A DNA stretch of 31,482 nt from positions 1 through 31,482 of IMG/VR virus record IMGVR_UViG_3300032249_000521. The stretch is one strand, 5' to 3'. Position numbers and translations under genes: made by a program. The DNA comes from a virus. Positions 7,829-16,277 of this stretch are shown here, in pieces (the stretch's first letter is position 1; every line of letters starts with the position of its first letter). Below the pieces are notes generated by a model, which saw nothing but the letters and a program-made list of their open reading frames with translations, was not told the origin of the DNA and searched no databases.

Positions 7829-8614
7829 ATGACGACGAAAACAGAGATCGCTAATCGCGCGCTCGCCGCCATATCGGCGCGCGCTACCATCGTCAATGTC
7901 GATCTTGAAGCAAGCTCGGAAGCCAAGCAAACGCGCCTCATTTACGACAGCACGCGAGACGCCATGCTTCGCTCTGCGCATTGGAATTTTGCCAAGCGCA
8001 CAACCTACCTAACGCTGCTCAAGAGCGCCCCAGGCACGCCGGAGAACCCGACAGGAGGCGCGTGGAATGACGAAACCATGCCTGCGCCGCCGTGGCTATA
8101 CGAATACGCATACCCAAGTAATTGTCTTCTGGTGCGCTACATCACCGCGCCGCCCACGGACACCGGAACGGTAGCGCCGCCGATGTTCTCGTCCGGTTTC
8201 TCGGGGCCTTCGCCTGTGCCTCAGATAAGGACGGCGCCTTTCGAGATTGCTTCGGGCTTGGACAACACATTGCAACCTATTAACGTGATCCTTACGAATG
8301 TGCGGACAGCGATTGGTTGCTACACCTTTCGCGCCGACAGCGAGGATTTGTGGGATGCGAGCTTTTCCGAAGCCATGATATACGCCTTGGGCGCGCGGCT
8401 CGCGCTTCCCCTAACCGGCAACGTGGACGTGCAGCGGAATATCTCGCAGCAGGCGGTAGGCTACATCAACGCGGCCAGAGCCAGAGACGGCAACGAAGGT
8501 ATCACGCAGATGAACCACACGCCTGATTGGCTGGTGGCGCGCGGGTATTCTCCCGGCATAATGGTGGAGAATTTCGTTTCTTCCTGGGTAACTCCTTCTT
8601 TCTTGGTGGTGTGA
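7829..8614 (+). CDS. Tail tubular protein A (tail adaptor, T7 gp11 type)
   Basis: This protein of 261 residues matches the podoviral adaptor that binds below the portal and links it to the nozzle. The N-terminal signature is clear: TEIANRALAAISARATIVNV, a run of acidic and polar residues, then YDSTRDAMLRSAHWNFAKR (about residues 37-55). A WLYEYAYPSNCLLVRYI stretch follows near residues 88-104. The end has DASFSEAMIYALGARLALPLTGN (about 177-199). This order and length (T7 gp11 is about 196, larger relatives 200-270) fit the family well. AAAGG precedes the ATG, and the tail nozzle gene starts directly after the stop. Confidence 0.87.
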   Translation: MTTKTEIANRALAAISARATIVNVDLEASSEAKQTRLIYDSTRDAMLRSAHWNFAKRTTYLTLLKSAPGTPENPTGGAWNDETMPAPPWLYEYAYPSNCLLVRYITAPPTDTGTVAPPMFSSGFSGPSPVPQIRTAPFEIASGLDNTLQPINVILTNVRTAIGCYTFRADSEDLWDASFSEAMIYALGARLALPLTGNVDVQRNISQQAVGYINAARARDGNEGITQMNHTPDWLVARGYSPGIMVENFVSSWVTPSFLVV

Positions 8615-8615
8615 C

Positions 8616-11600
8616 ATGGCCGAGGATTTCATCAAAACGAGCTTTGCTGGCGGCGAGCTTTCCCCGTCTCTGTCAGGCCGTGTCGAGATCGACAAATACC
8701 GCGTAGGCGCTGCCGTCATGCGCAATTTTTATGTCGATCCACAAGGCGGCGCCAGCACACGGCCAGGAACAAGCCATGTTGGAATGTGCAAGCTGTATGC
8801 GGGCAACCCAAAGCCTTGTTTGATACCTTTCATTTTTAATTCAGATCAAGCCTATATGCTTGAGTTTCACTCAAACAAAATGCGCGTGATCTATCGCGGT
8901 GACTATGTTCTGGAAACCGCTAAGATCATTACTGCCGTCACCAAAGGCGCGGCGACTGTCATAACCGCCGTGGCCCACGGCTTTAGTGTGGGCGAGTTTG
9001 TCGTCATTCTAAACACTACAGGCATGAACAGGCCGAACGGAATTTCTGGCCTAAACACCAGAACATTTTACGTCGGCGATGCAACAGCAAACACAGTCAC
9101 GCTCTATGAGTTTGGTCGTATTGGTGTTGGCGATTATGTCCCTGTGGTGTCTTCGTCTTGGTCGTCGTGGGTTAGCGGCGGGACAATCCAGCGCGTGTAT
9201 GAGGTCGCCAGCCCTTACGCCGGAGCCGACCTATTTGCTTTGAATTATACGCAATCTGCCGACGTGCTGACTATCGTTCATCCAGATTTCCCGGCCTACG
9301 ACGTGAAGCGCATCGCTCAAACTAATTGGCAGATCGTCCAGCAAACCTACGGCGCGGCGCTCGGCCCGCCGACAGGCGCGACAGCTACGGCGGTCAACAA
9401 CATTCCCGCCAATCCTCAGTATTTCTATGCTTATGTCGTCACTACTGTCGATCAGGAAGGCCGCGAGAGCGTGCCCACGGCGGCGATCACGGTTGTCATG
9501 GCAGCGCTAGATCAAAACGCCAGCCCGAACCGCGTTGTGCGGCTCGCTTGGACGGCGGTATCAGGCGCCTACAAATACCGCATATACAAGGCTACGCCCG
9601 TCCCTAGCGGCCAGCAAGGCGGCGGACCCTATTTCTATGGGCTGGTAGGCAACAGCTTCGAGGCAAACTTTGTGGACGTGAATTTCTCCATCAAGTTTGA
9701 ACAAGGACCGCCACAGGGGCGCAATCCTTTCTTGGACAAGGCAATAGCTTCTGCGACAATCTTGACCACAGGCCAAAATTACGTTTCGCCATACGTCAAC
9801 ATAACGGACGCCACCGGCTCCGGCGCGCAGATCGCGCTTACTGCCGATCTATCAGCAGGCGCCTCGCCTTATGGCGAATTGGCGGTGGCTAATGTGCTCG
9901 TCGGCGGCACAAACTACACCGCGCCTACCGCCGCCGTGCTAGACGCCGCGCCAGCAGGCTCCGGCTTGGTGTTGGCGTTCAACGGCTCCTGGGTTGCTAA
10001 CCCGCTTGGCACTAATTTTGTTCCCGCGCCGGGCAGCATTACGATTGTCAATGGTGGCCAAAATTACCACAAAAATAGCTATAACAATTTCATTGACGCC
10101 ATCGCGGTATCAAACCGAGTAGGCACCAATAAATTGCAGATCGACATTACCGGCGTGGTGAACGGCATTGTCACAGCTATTTCTTGGGCCGATACAGACA
10201 TAACCCCTAGCGCGTCCACCGGCATGACGACCAACAACGCGGACACCATAGCCTTCACTATCGTAGGCACCGACGTAGCCGGGTCGGGCGGAACCGTGAG
10301 CTTGGCGCTTGGCGGCACAACAAACCCATCTGTGGTGGCGTATGTCCAGCAGCGCCGCGCCTTTGCCGCAAGCCGTGGTGCGCCTGCTACAATTTGGTTG
10401 AGCAAGCCAGGGCAATTCACTAACTATGACGTTTCCGATCCTGTGCAAGACGACGACGCGATAACCGCTTCGCTCTATGCCCAAGAGGTAAATGCTATCA
10501 ACGCGCTTGTCCCTATGACAAACGGAATGATCGCCCTTACCTCTGGCGGCGCCTATCTCGTATCAAGCGGCTCAAGTGACGCAGCGCTCACGCCGAGCAA
10601 CATCAAAGCGCCACCCCAAGCTTTCAGCGGATCGCAAGCCTTGAGGCCGCTGCGCATCGGCGACCACATCATCTATGCGCAGGCTCGCGGGAGCGCGGTG
10701 CGCGATTTGGCCTTTAGCTTCTATTCCAACAATTTCACCGGCTCCGACATTTCTATCCTCGCACGTCACCTTCTGGAAGGTCGGAAGATAGTGCAATGGT
10801 GTTACGCGGAAGAACCGAGCAAGCTTGTGTGGGCGGTGCGAGACGATGGCGTGCTGCTGTCGCTCACATACCTCAAAGAGCAGGAGGTTTATGGGTGGGC
10901 GAGGCACGACACCCAGGGCCAAGTTATATCAATCGCCACAATTCCAGAAGATCGGGAAGACGCGGTGTATGCCGTGGTGCGGCGCTACCGGCCTAACTTT
11001 GGTTTTCAGTATATGGTGGAACGCTTCGCTTCTCGATTGTTTGGCGCGAACCCCGCCGCAAATATCCCGGCGCAGCCCGAGGAAGCGTGGTGCGTGGACG
11101 CAGGCGCGGCCTATCCGCTCTCAAAGCCCACGACGGCCATCCTATACGGCGAAGCTTTCAGCATTGGCGCTCTGTATGCGGTGACAATCGAAGCAGGCGG
11201 CTCCGGCTACGGCGGCACGCTGACGGCGGTTATTGAAGACTTGGAAGGCACAGGCGGGCAAGTGACGGTGACGCAAACAGGCGGCGTCATTACCGGCGCC
11301 GTGCTCGCGCTGGCCGGGCAGAATTATGTGGCGCCGCGTATCACAGTCACAGGATCGACAGGCGGCTCCGGCGCCGTTCTATCCCTGCGCGTGGTGACAA
11401 AGTTTCGCATAACCACGGAAGGGGCGCCTTTTGTTATAGGTGACGTAGGCAAGATCGTCCGTGTGCGCGGCGGTAAAGGCCCGGTCCTGGCTGTGCCTGC
11501 CACAAACCAGATCGAGGTTGATTTTTTTGACGCACTACCGGCAGGGGTGCCAAATATCCCAGGAATTGTTTTGCCGCGTGTGGAACAAGGCGATTGGTCA

Positions 11601-12149
11601 ATGACGGCAGCGGTAACTACCGTAGGCGGTTTGGACCATTTGAACGACAGCGTAGTGCAAGTGTTGGCCGACGGAAACGTGCAAACACCAAAGACTGTCG
11701 TGGATGGCTGTGTCGTTCTCGACGAACCAGCCACCAAGATCATCATAGGCCAGGGCTTTAGCGCGCAGCTTCAAACCATGCGGCTTGAGGTAAAGCAACC
11801 AACATCGCAAGGCGGTCGCAAACTTATTGCGGCGATGCACCTTCGCGTAAAGGACACACGCGGCCTAGCGGCTGGCGCTGATTGGTCAAACCTTACGGAA
11901 GTAAAAGAGCGCGATAACGAGCCTATGGGCGAGCCTATCGTGTTCCAAGACGGCGGCGGGTTGCCGCTGTCGCAGCTTTTCGCCGGGGCGCCTACAGCGC
12001 CGCGTCCGCTTTGGTATGCCGACAAATTTATCATACTGTCTTCGGGGTGGGATGATGATGGTGTTGTCTGTTTGCAGCAGAGCTACCCGCTGCCGGTAAC
12101 AGTGTTGGCGGTAATCCCGAGCATCCTATTGGGAGACAACATGCAATGA
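8616..12149 (+). CDS. Tail tubular protein B (tail nozzle), enlarged with extra beta repeats
   Basis: The 1177-residue product begins DFIKTSFAGGELSPSLSGRV and continues RNFYVDPQGGASTRPGT, the signature of podoviral nozzle proteins (T7 gp12 type), which form the distal tail tube. It is about 380 residues longer than T7 gp12. The extra mass appears as modules. One is ITAVTKGAATVITAVAHGFS (about 106-125), a fold seen in many phage proteins. A fibronectin-like stretch spans about 248-328. Glycine-rich repeats of 'GGxNY' or 'GGSGYG' type lie at about 373-480 and 855-925. Core nozzle segments resume at PATIWLSKPGQFTNYDV (about 590). The stop overlaps the next start as ATGA. Confidence 0.87.
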   Translation: MAEDFIKTSFAGGELSPSLSGRVEIDKYRVGAAVMRNFYVDPQGGASTRPGTSHVGMCKLYAGNPKPCLIPFIFNSDQAYMLEFHSNKMRVIYRGDYVLETAKIITAVTKGAATVITAVAHGFSVGEFVVILNTTGMNRPNGISGLNTRTFYVGDATANTVTLYEFGRIGVGDYVPVVSSSWSSWVSGGTIQRVYEVASPYAGADLFALNYTQSADVLTIVHPDFPAYDVKRIAQTNWQIVQQTYGAALGPPTGATATAVNNIPANPQYFYAYVVTTVDQEGRESVPTAAITVVMAALDQNASPNRVVRLAWTAVSGAYKYRIYKATPVPSGQQGGGPYFYGLVGNSFEANFVDVNFSIKFEQGPPQGRNPFLDKAIASATILTTGQNYVSPYVNITDATGSGAQIALTADLSAGASPYGELAVANVLVGGTNYTAPTAAVLDAAPAGSGLVLAFNGSWVANPLGTNFVPAPGSITIVNGGQNYHKNSYNNFIDAIAVSNRVGTNKLQIDITGVVNGIVTAISWADTDITPSASTGMTTNNADTIAFTIVGTDVAGSGGTVSLALGGTTNPSVVAYVQQRRAFAASRGAPATIWLSKPGQFTNYDVSDPVQDDDAITASLYAQEVNAINALVPMTNGMIALTSGGAYLVSSGSSDAALTPSNIKAPPQAFSGSQALRPLRIGDHIIYAQARGSAVRDLAFSFYSNNFTGSDISILARHLLEGRKIVQWCYAEEPSKLVWAVRDDGVLLSLTYLKEQEVYGWARHDTQGQVISIATIPEDREDAVYAVVRRYRPNFGFQYMVERFASRLFGANPAANIPAQPEEAWCVDAGAAYPLSKPTTAILYGEAFSIGALYAVTIEAGGSGYGGTLTAVIEDLEGTGGQVTVTQTGGVITGAVLALAGQNYVAPRITVTGSTGGSGAVLSLRVVTKFRITTEGAPFVIGDVGKIVRVRGGKGPVLAVPATNQIEVDFFDALPAGVPNIPGIVLPRVEQGDWSMTAAVTTVGGLDHLNDSVVQVLADGNVQTPKTVVDGCVVLDEPATKIIIGQGFSAQLQTMRLEVKQPTSQGGRKLIAAMHLRVKDTRGLAAGADWSNLTEVKERDNEPMGEPIVFQDGGGLPLSQLFAGAPTAPRPLWYADKFIILSSGWDDDGVVCLQQSYPLPVTVLAVIPSILLGDNMQ

Positions 12150-12592
12150 TCGTCGTAGTCCCGGCCACGATAGAACACGCCGAGCGCATGGCGCCCGTCA
12201 TGCGCAAGGAGGACAGCACGGAGGTTATAGCTTTAGGATACTCGCCAATCCAGGCTTTACGTTCCGCAATATCTGAGAGTATGGTGGCCGAGACGGCGCT
12301 TTTGGGCGAGGATATTGTGGCGATGTGGGGCGCCACCCCGCACACTCAATTAGGGCACAAGGCGCTCATGTGGATGCTCGGCACGGAGTTAGTGCCAAAG
12401 CATCCTCGTGAATTACTACGAGGATCGAAAAGCTTTCTTGAGCACATTCATCAGCAGTATCCGCTTCTCGAATGTTTGGTGGATACCCGATACACCAAAG
12501 CGGTGCGCTGGATAAAATGGATGGGGTTCAGAGAGTGTTTTGTGTTTCCTATGAACGGTGTTCCTTTCGCGCTTTGCCAGAAGGAGGCATAA
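12146..12592 (+). CDS. T7 gp13-like protein with GNAT-like fold
   Basis: This 148-residue protein resembles the phage gp13/DUF2833 family, small proteins coded just after the tail nozzle in T7-like phages and needed for virion maturation in T7. Its pattern is that of a GNAT acyltransferase fold. It opens PATIEHAERMAPVMRKED, continues to a beta strand with GEDIVAMWGA, has LLRGSKSFLEHIHQQYP as a helix, and ends with the YTKAVRWIKWMGFRE helix and a final strand. I see no clear acetyl-CoA loop (Q/R-x-x-G-x-G/A), so enzyme activity is doubtful. ATGA overlap with the nozzle gene points to translational coupling. The family call is by pattern. Confidence 0.75.
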   Translation: MIVVVPATIEHAERMAPVMRKEDSTEVIALGYSPIQALRSAISESMVAETALLGEDIVAMWGATPHTQLGHKALMWMLGTELVPKHPRELLRGSKSFLEHIHQQYPLLECLVDTRYTKAVRWIKWMGFRECFVFPMNGVPFALCQKEA

Positions 12593-13243
12593 ATGGGTAT
12601 CGAAACTCTGGCTCTCGCTGCCATAGCTACAACCGTTATTGGCACAGGCGTAAGCGCCTACGGCGCCTATCAGCAAGGGCAATCGCAAGCGGAAGCCGCG
12701 CAGATGCAAGGCATAGCTGCCGCGCAGCAGGCGCAGTATCAGGCGGCTATCGCGGACATTAACCGGCAAACCGCCGAGCGCAACGCAGGCTTGGCGGAAA
12801 CCAACGCCCAATACACAGAGGTTGCCGGAGCGCGATTGCAGGAAGACAGAGGGCGGCGCATACGCTCGCTCATTGGCGCGCAGCGCGCCGGGCTGGCGGC
12901 AAACGGCCTTATGATTGACGAAGGAACAGGCGTCGATTTGCAGGAAGACGTGGCGGATTTGGGGGGCCTAGCTATTGCTGAAATCAGAAGCAATGCCGGG
13001 CGGCAAGCGTCGGGCTATCGTATCCAGGGCGCAAACGCCATGGACGAAGCCCTGGCAGCAACCCTACGCGGAGAGGCATACCGCGTTTCCGGTAGCAACG
13101 CGCTCCTGGCAGGCAATTTCGCAGCGGACGCATACTCAACCGCAGGCACCATTGCGGCGGGTAGCTCGCTTCTCGGCGGGGCGACGAGCACATTTGATCG
13201 CTTTGGCCGTATGCAATCTGCTGGTATCCCCGCAATCATATAG
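12593..13243 (+). CDS. Internal virion protein, T7 gp14-like
   Basis: This 216-residue, Ala- and Gln-rich protein has an N-terminal hydrophobic segment (about residues 3-24, ALAAIATTVIGTGVSAYGAY). A long helical, coil-prone middle (about 28-110) follows, and then a second Ala-rich part. This matches the small ejection protein (gp14 in T7), which enters the outer membrane and helps form the DNA conduit on infection. Typical elements are RIRSLIGAQRAGLAANGLMIDEGTG near residues 85-105. The start has a near-perfect AAGGAGG site a few bases upstream, and the ATG abuts the previous stop, so strong and coupled translation is expected. The call is by position, composition and pattern. Confidence 0.75.
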   Translation: MGIETLALAAIATTVIGTGVSAYGAYQQGQSQAEAAQMQGIAAAQQAQYQAAIADINRQTAERNAGLAETNAQYTEVAGARLQEDRGRRIRSLIGAQRAGLAANGLMIDEGTGVDLQEDVADLGGLAIAEIRSNAGRQASGYRIQGANAMDEALAATLRGEAYRVSGSNALLAGNFAADAYSTAGTIAAGSSLLGGATSTFDRFGRMQSAGIPAII

Positions 13244-13250
13244 GTGGAAC

Positions 13251-16200
13251 ATGGCCCGTATCCCTACCGTTACGACAGTCGATCAACAACCAGCCGGGGC
13301 AATACCGGGGCAGTTTGCGCAGCGTAGCGAAGCATCGCCTTCCGATTTCGGGCAAGGCGCGGCAAGGCTTATGGGCCAAGCGTCAAGCGCGGTGCAACAA
13401 GCTTTGGCAGGCTTCGGCGAGCAGATGCAGCGGGCAGGCGGCGCGCTGGCGGAACAAGCTATCCGCGACCAAGAAATAAACAACGAAACTTTTGCGACCG
13501 AAGCCGCTACCTCGATGCAAAACAGCATCAATCAGGAATGGGCGTCGTTTAGTGAATTGCAAGGTAGGGCGGCTACCGAAGCTTACCCGCAATACCAGCA
13601 ACGCATAAAAGAAATTACTGAAAGCGCCTTGAGCAGCGCGCCAAATGATCGTGTGCGTCGTATGCTTGCGGGGCGTGTCGGCCAAGCGGGTAACGCGGCG
13701 CTTATGACAGGCGCGCAATGGAACACACGCCAAACGCGCACAGCCAGCGTCAACGCTTCCGAAGCGGCGGCTAGTCAAGCCATAGCCGACGGTATGCTTA
13801 ACCGCTTCAATCCAGCGGGGCTTACGGCGGCGCTCGCCGTCGGGCAATCAGAGCTTGTGAAGATTGGCGAGATTGGTGGGTGGGATGCGGTCACTCTCGC
13901 TCAAAAGCAATCGGAGTATCGCGGTAGGTTTTATGGCGCCGTCATTGCCACTATCGCCGAAGACGATCCTCTTGCAGCGAAACGCATGTTCGATAGCGTG
14001 CGCGAGAGCTTGGACGCTGGCGCGCAAGTCCGCATTGAAAACTCACTATCAGCGCCCGTAAGGGTTCGCACGGCGGCGAATATCGTAGCCACGGTTACTG
14101 CGCCGACCGAAACAGAAAACCCGCGCTCTGTGGTGGACGTGGTGTTTCGTGCAGAAAACCCGGCTGGCGATGCTCGCCGCAATCCGAATAGCTCGGCAAG
14201 CGGCCCTGGCCAGATCACAGATGAAACTTGGTCCGCGTATTCTGCGCGGCTCGGCCTTCGACCGGAACAGCGCAACGAGCGCGCGGCGCATGTGGCGATC
14301 TTTGACGCATACCAATCCGATGCGCGGACAGCGATAGGGCGCGTGTTGACGCCGGGCGAGCAATACGCGGCTTGGGTTCTAGGCATCGGCGGCGCCAAAG
14401 CTTTCATTGAGGCTTCGCCTGATACGGACGCACGGGCGTTATACGGCAGGGTCGCAGGAGAAAACCGTGCGCGCCGGGCGTTCTCCACCAATGGCGAGCT
14501 TATGCGCCCCGGCATGTCCACCGGCCAAGTATTGCAGGCGCTTTCAGCGCGAGTATCGCCGAGCGCGCCACGCGGAGACACGCGGGCCTTGCTTGGCCGC
14601 GCTATGGAAATGGCGGGCGGCGACCCACAGCTTCAAGCCGCTGTCATGTCGCAATTCAATATGTGGCAGAATGTTCAAAATGCCACGCAGGCTCAGGATC
14701 GCGCGGCGCTTGACAGGCAAGTTTCTGATCTCGGCAAGGCGCTACAACAAGGCGCGCAAGTATCTATTCCAGAAGCCGAGATACGGCGCCTAATGCCGCC
14801 CGAGCAAGCGGACAGAACGCTTGACGCGCTCTATACCTCGCAGATCGCAGGCCAAGTGTTTTCTTCTGTGCAGCTTGCTACGCCGCAAGAGCTACAAGCT
14901 CTGCGTCAGGATTTGATTGAAGGGCGTGGGCCGGTTACGGATATGCTGCGCCTGCGTCGAGGCACGAGGATGGACGAAGCGGGTGTGCTGGAAGCCGACC
15001 GAGCAGGCGACGTAGCCTCGCGCGGAGAATTGCGACAAGTCCTCGATCAGCGCATTGAAGAACGCAACCGGCAGCTTTTGGCCGACCCCGCGCAATACGC
15101 GCTGGCAGACCCCGTCGTGCGCGAGCAGGCAGCAGCAGCGGCAAACGACAACCAAGCGCTAGGCGGCTACGTTACGGCAACGCTCGCGGCGCAGGCGAGG
15201 CTAGGCGTGCCGGAGCCGGAACGTCGCATCCTGTCCAAAGCACAATCGCAAGCCATCGCCTCCGACATTATGCGTAGTGATCCGGCGCAGGGCGATCCGC
15301 AAAACCCCGATGGCCCGGCTATTCGTATCAGAAGCTTGGCTCAAACCTACGGAGAGGCGTGGCCGCGCGTGTTTCAGGATTTGGTGCGCGACGGCAATTT
15401 GCCGACCGAATACCAAATGCTTGCGGTTATCCCTAGCTCCATAGGGCAGGCAGATTTTGCGCGTATGCTCGCGGCGCAAAAGGCGGCGGGGGGTGCCGGA
15501 GCTTTCCGCGAAGGCGTGCGCCGCGCCTTCCCTACCGAAGAAAGCAGGCTGTCCAAAGAGGTAGGCACATACATTCAACCGTTTGTCGCTACGGCTCTGG
15601 CGAGCGGCCAGACGGGCGGCGACAGGCTGGCGGCGATGGTCGGCGGCGCCATTGAAAATCTTGCCGCGTATTATGTGTTTCGTGGTGCCGACGCGTCAAC
15701 CGCGATGCAGCGCGCCGCCGATAGGATTGTGAATGACAAGTATGATATTCTCGGCACCATGCGAGTGCCGAAAGAAACAAGCGATGGCAGGCCGCTAGGC
15801 TTGCCGCCTGTGCAACGCGCGCAAGCGTATGTGATGCGTAATATGACGCCGGAAAAGCTGGCGGACATTGAGGGCAATCCGGCGGTGCCGCCTGACGAGC
15901 GGAGGCGCATCGCGTTCCGCGCAGCGCAGAATGGCTTTTGGGTTCCTAATGAGCGAGACACGGGCCTTGTGCTTATGATGGAATTGGAAAACGGCGGGCG
16001 GCTTCCTGTGCGAGAGCAAGGCGGCAATCGGGTTGAGCTTTTCTTTGACAGCCTTCCAGGGCCTACGTTGACCGGCGCGAGCACATTGCAGCGAGACAAC
16101 CCGGCTCGCGCAGTTACGCCAATCGAAGGCTACGACGTGCCCGCTCCGGCAGAGAACCGCCGTGGTCCTGGGTTCACGCCACGGCAAGCGCCCGCGCCCG

Positions 16201-16277
16201 CCGCGCCCGTGCTGCCGGGCGAGCGCCGTGGTGCGCGAGGATCGCAACCACGCGGCTCGTGGGTGCCGCCGCAATGA
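13251..16277 (+). CDS. Large internal virion protein with lytic transglycosylase domain
   Basis: From the ATG at 13251 (TAGGTGG site six bases upstream) the protein has 1008 residues. An in-frame frame extends upstream to 12975, but that part lies inside the gp14-like gene and has no ribosome site. Residues about 293-370 read as a soluble lytic transglycosylase: FRAENPAGDARRNPNSSASG followed by PGQITDETW, with Glu302 as the likely acid. These domains open a local hole in peptidoglycan for DNA entry. The remainder is helix-rich, with Ala/Gln/Arg composition typical of ejection proteins. A C-terminal Pro/Arg-rich tail follows. By position it is the T7 gp15 or gp16 counterpart. The stop overlaps the next ATG (ATGA). 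Confidence 0.8.
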   Translation: MARIPTVTTVDQQPAGAIPGQFAQRSEASPSDFGQGAARLMGQASSAVQQALAGFGEQMQRAGGALAEQAIRDQEINNETFATEAATSMQNSINQEWASFSELQGRAATEAYPQYQQRIKEITESALSSAPNDRVRRMLAGRVGQAGNAALMTGAQWNTRQTRTASVNASEAAASQAIADGMLNRFNPAGLTAALAVGQSELVKIGEIGGWDAVTLAQKQSEYRGRFYGAVIATIAEDDPLAAKRMFDSVRESLDAGAQVRIENSLSAPVRVRTAANIVATVTAPTETENPRSVVDVVFRAENPAGDARRNPNSSASGPGQITDETWSAYSARLGLRPEQRNERAAHVAIFDAYQSDARTAIGRVLTPGEQYAAWVLGIGGAKAFIEASPDTDARALYGRVAGENRARRAFSTNGELMRPGMSTGQVLQALSARVSPSAPRGDTRALLGRAMEMAGGDPQLQAAVMSQFNMWQNVQNATQAQDRAALDRQVSDLGKALQQGAQVSIPEAEIRRLMPPEQADRTLDALYTSQIAGQVFSSVQLATPQELQALRQDLIEGRGPVTDMLRLRRGTRMDEAGVLEADRAGDVASRGELRQVLDQRIEERNRQLLADPAQYALADPVVREQAAAAANDNQALGGYVTATLAAQARLGVPEPERRILSKAQSQAIASDIMRSDPAQGDPQNPDGPAIRIRSLAQTYGEAWPRVFQDLVRDGNLPTEYQMLAVIPSSIGQADFARMLAAQKAAGGAGAFREGVRRAFPTEESRLSKEVGTYIQPFVATALASGQTGGDRLAAMVGGAIENLAAYYVFRGADASTAMQRAADRIVNDKYDILGTMRVPKETSDGRPLGLPPVQRAQAYVMRNMTPEKLADIEGNPAVPPDERRRIAFRAAQNGFWVPNERDTGLVLMMELENGGRLPVREQGGNRVELFFDSLPGPTLTGASTLQRDNPARAVTPIEGYDVPAPAENRRGPGFTPRQAPAPAAPVLPGERRGARGSQPRGSWVPPQ

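Noticed and set aside
12975-13250. Upstream extension of the transglycosylase protein to 1100 residues
   Set aside because: The extension overlaps the gp14-like gene completely and the ATG at 13251 has its own TAGGTGG ribosome site.
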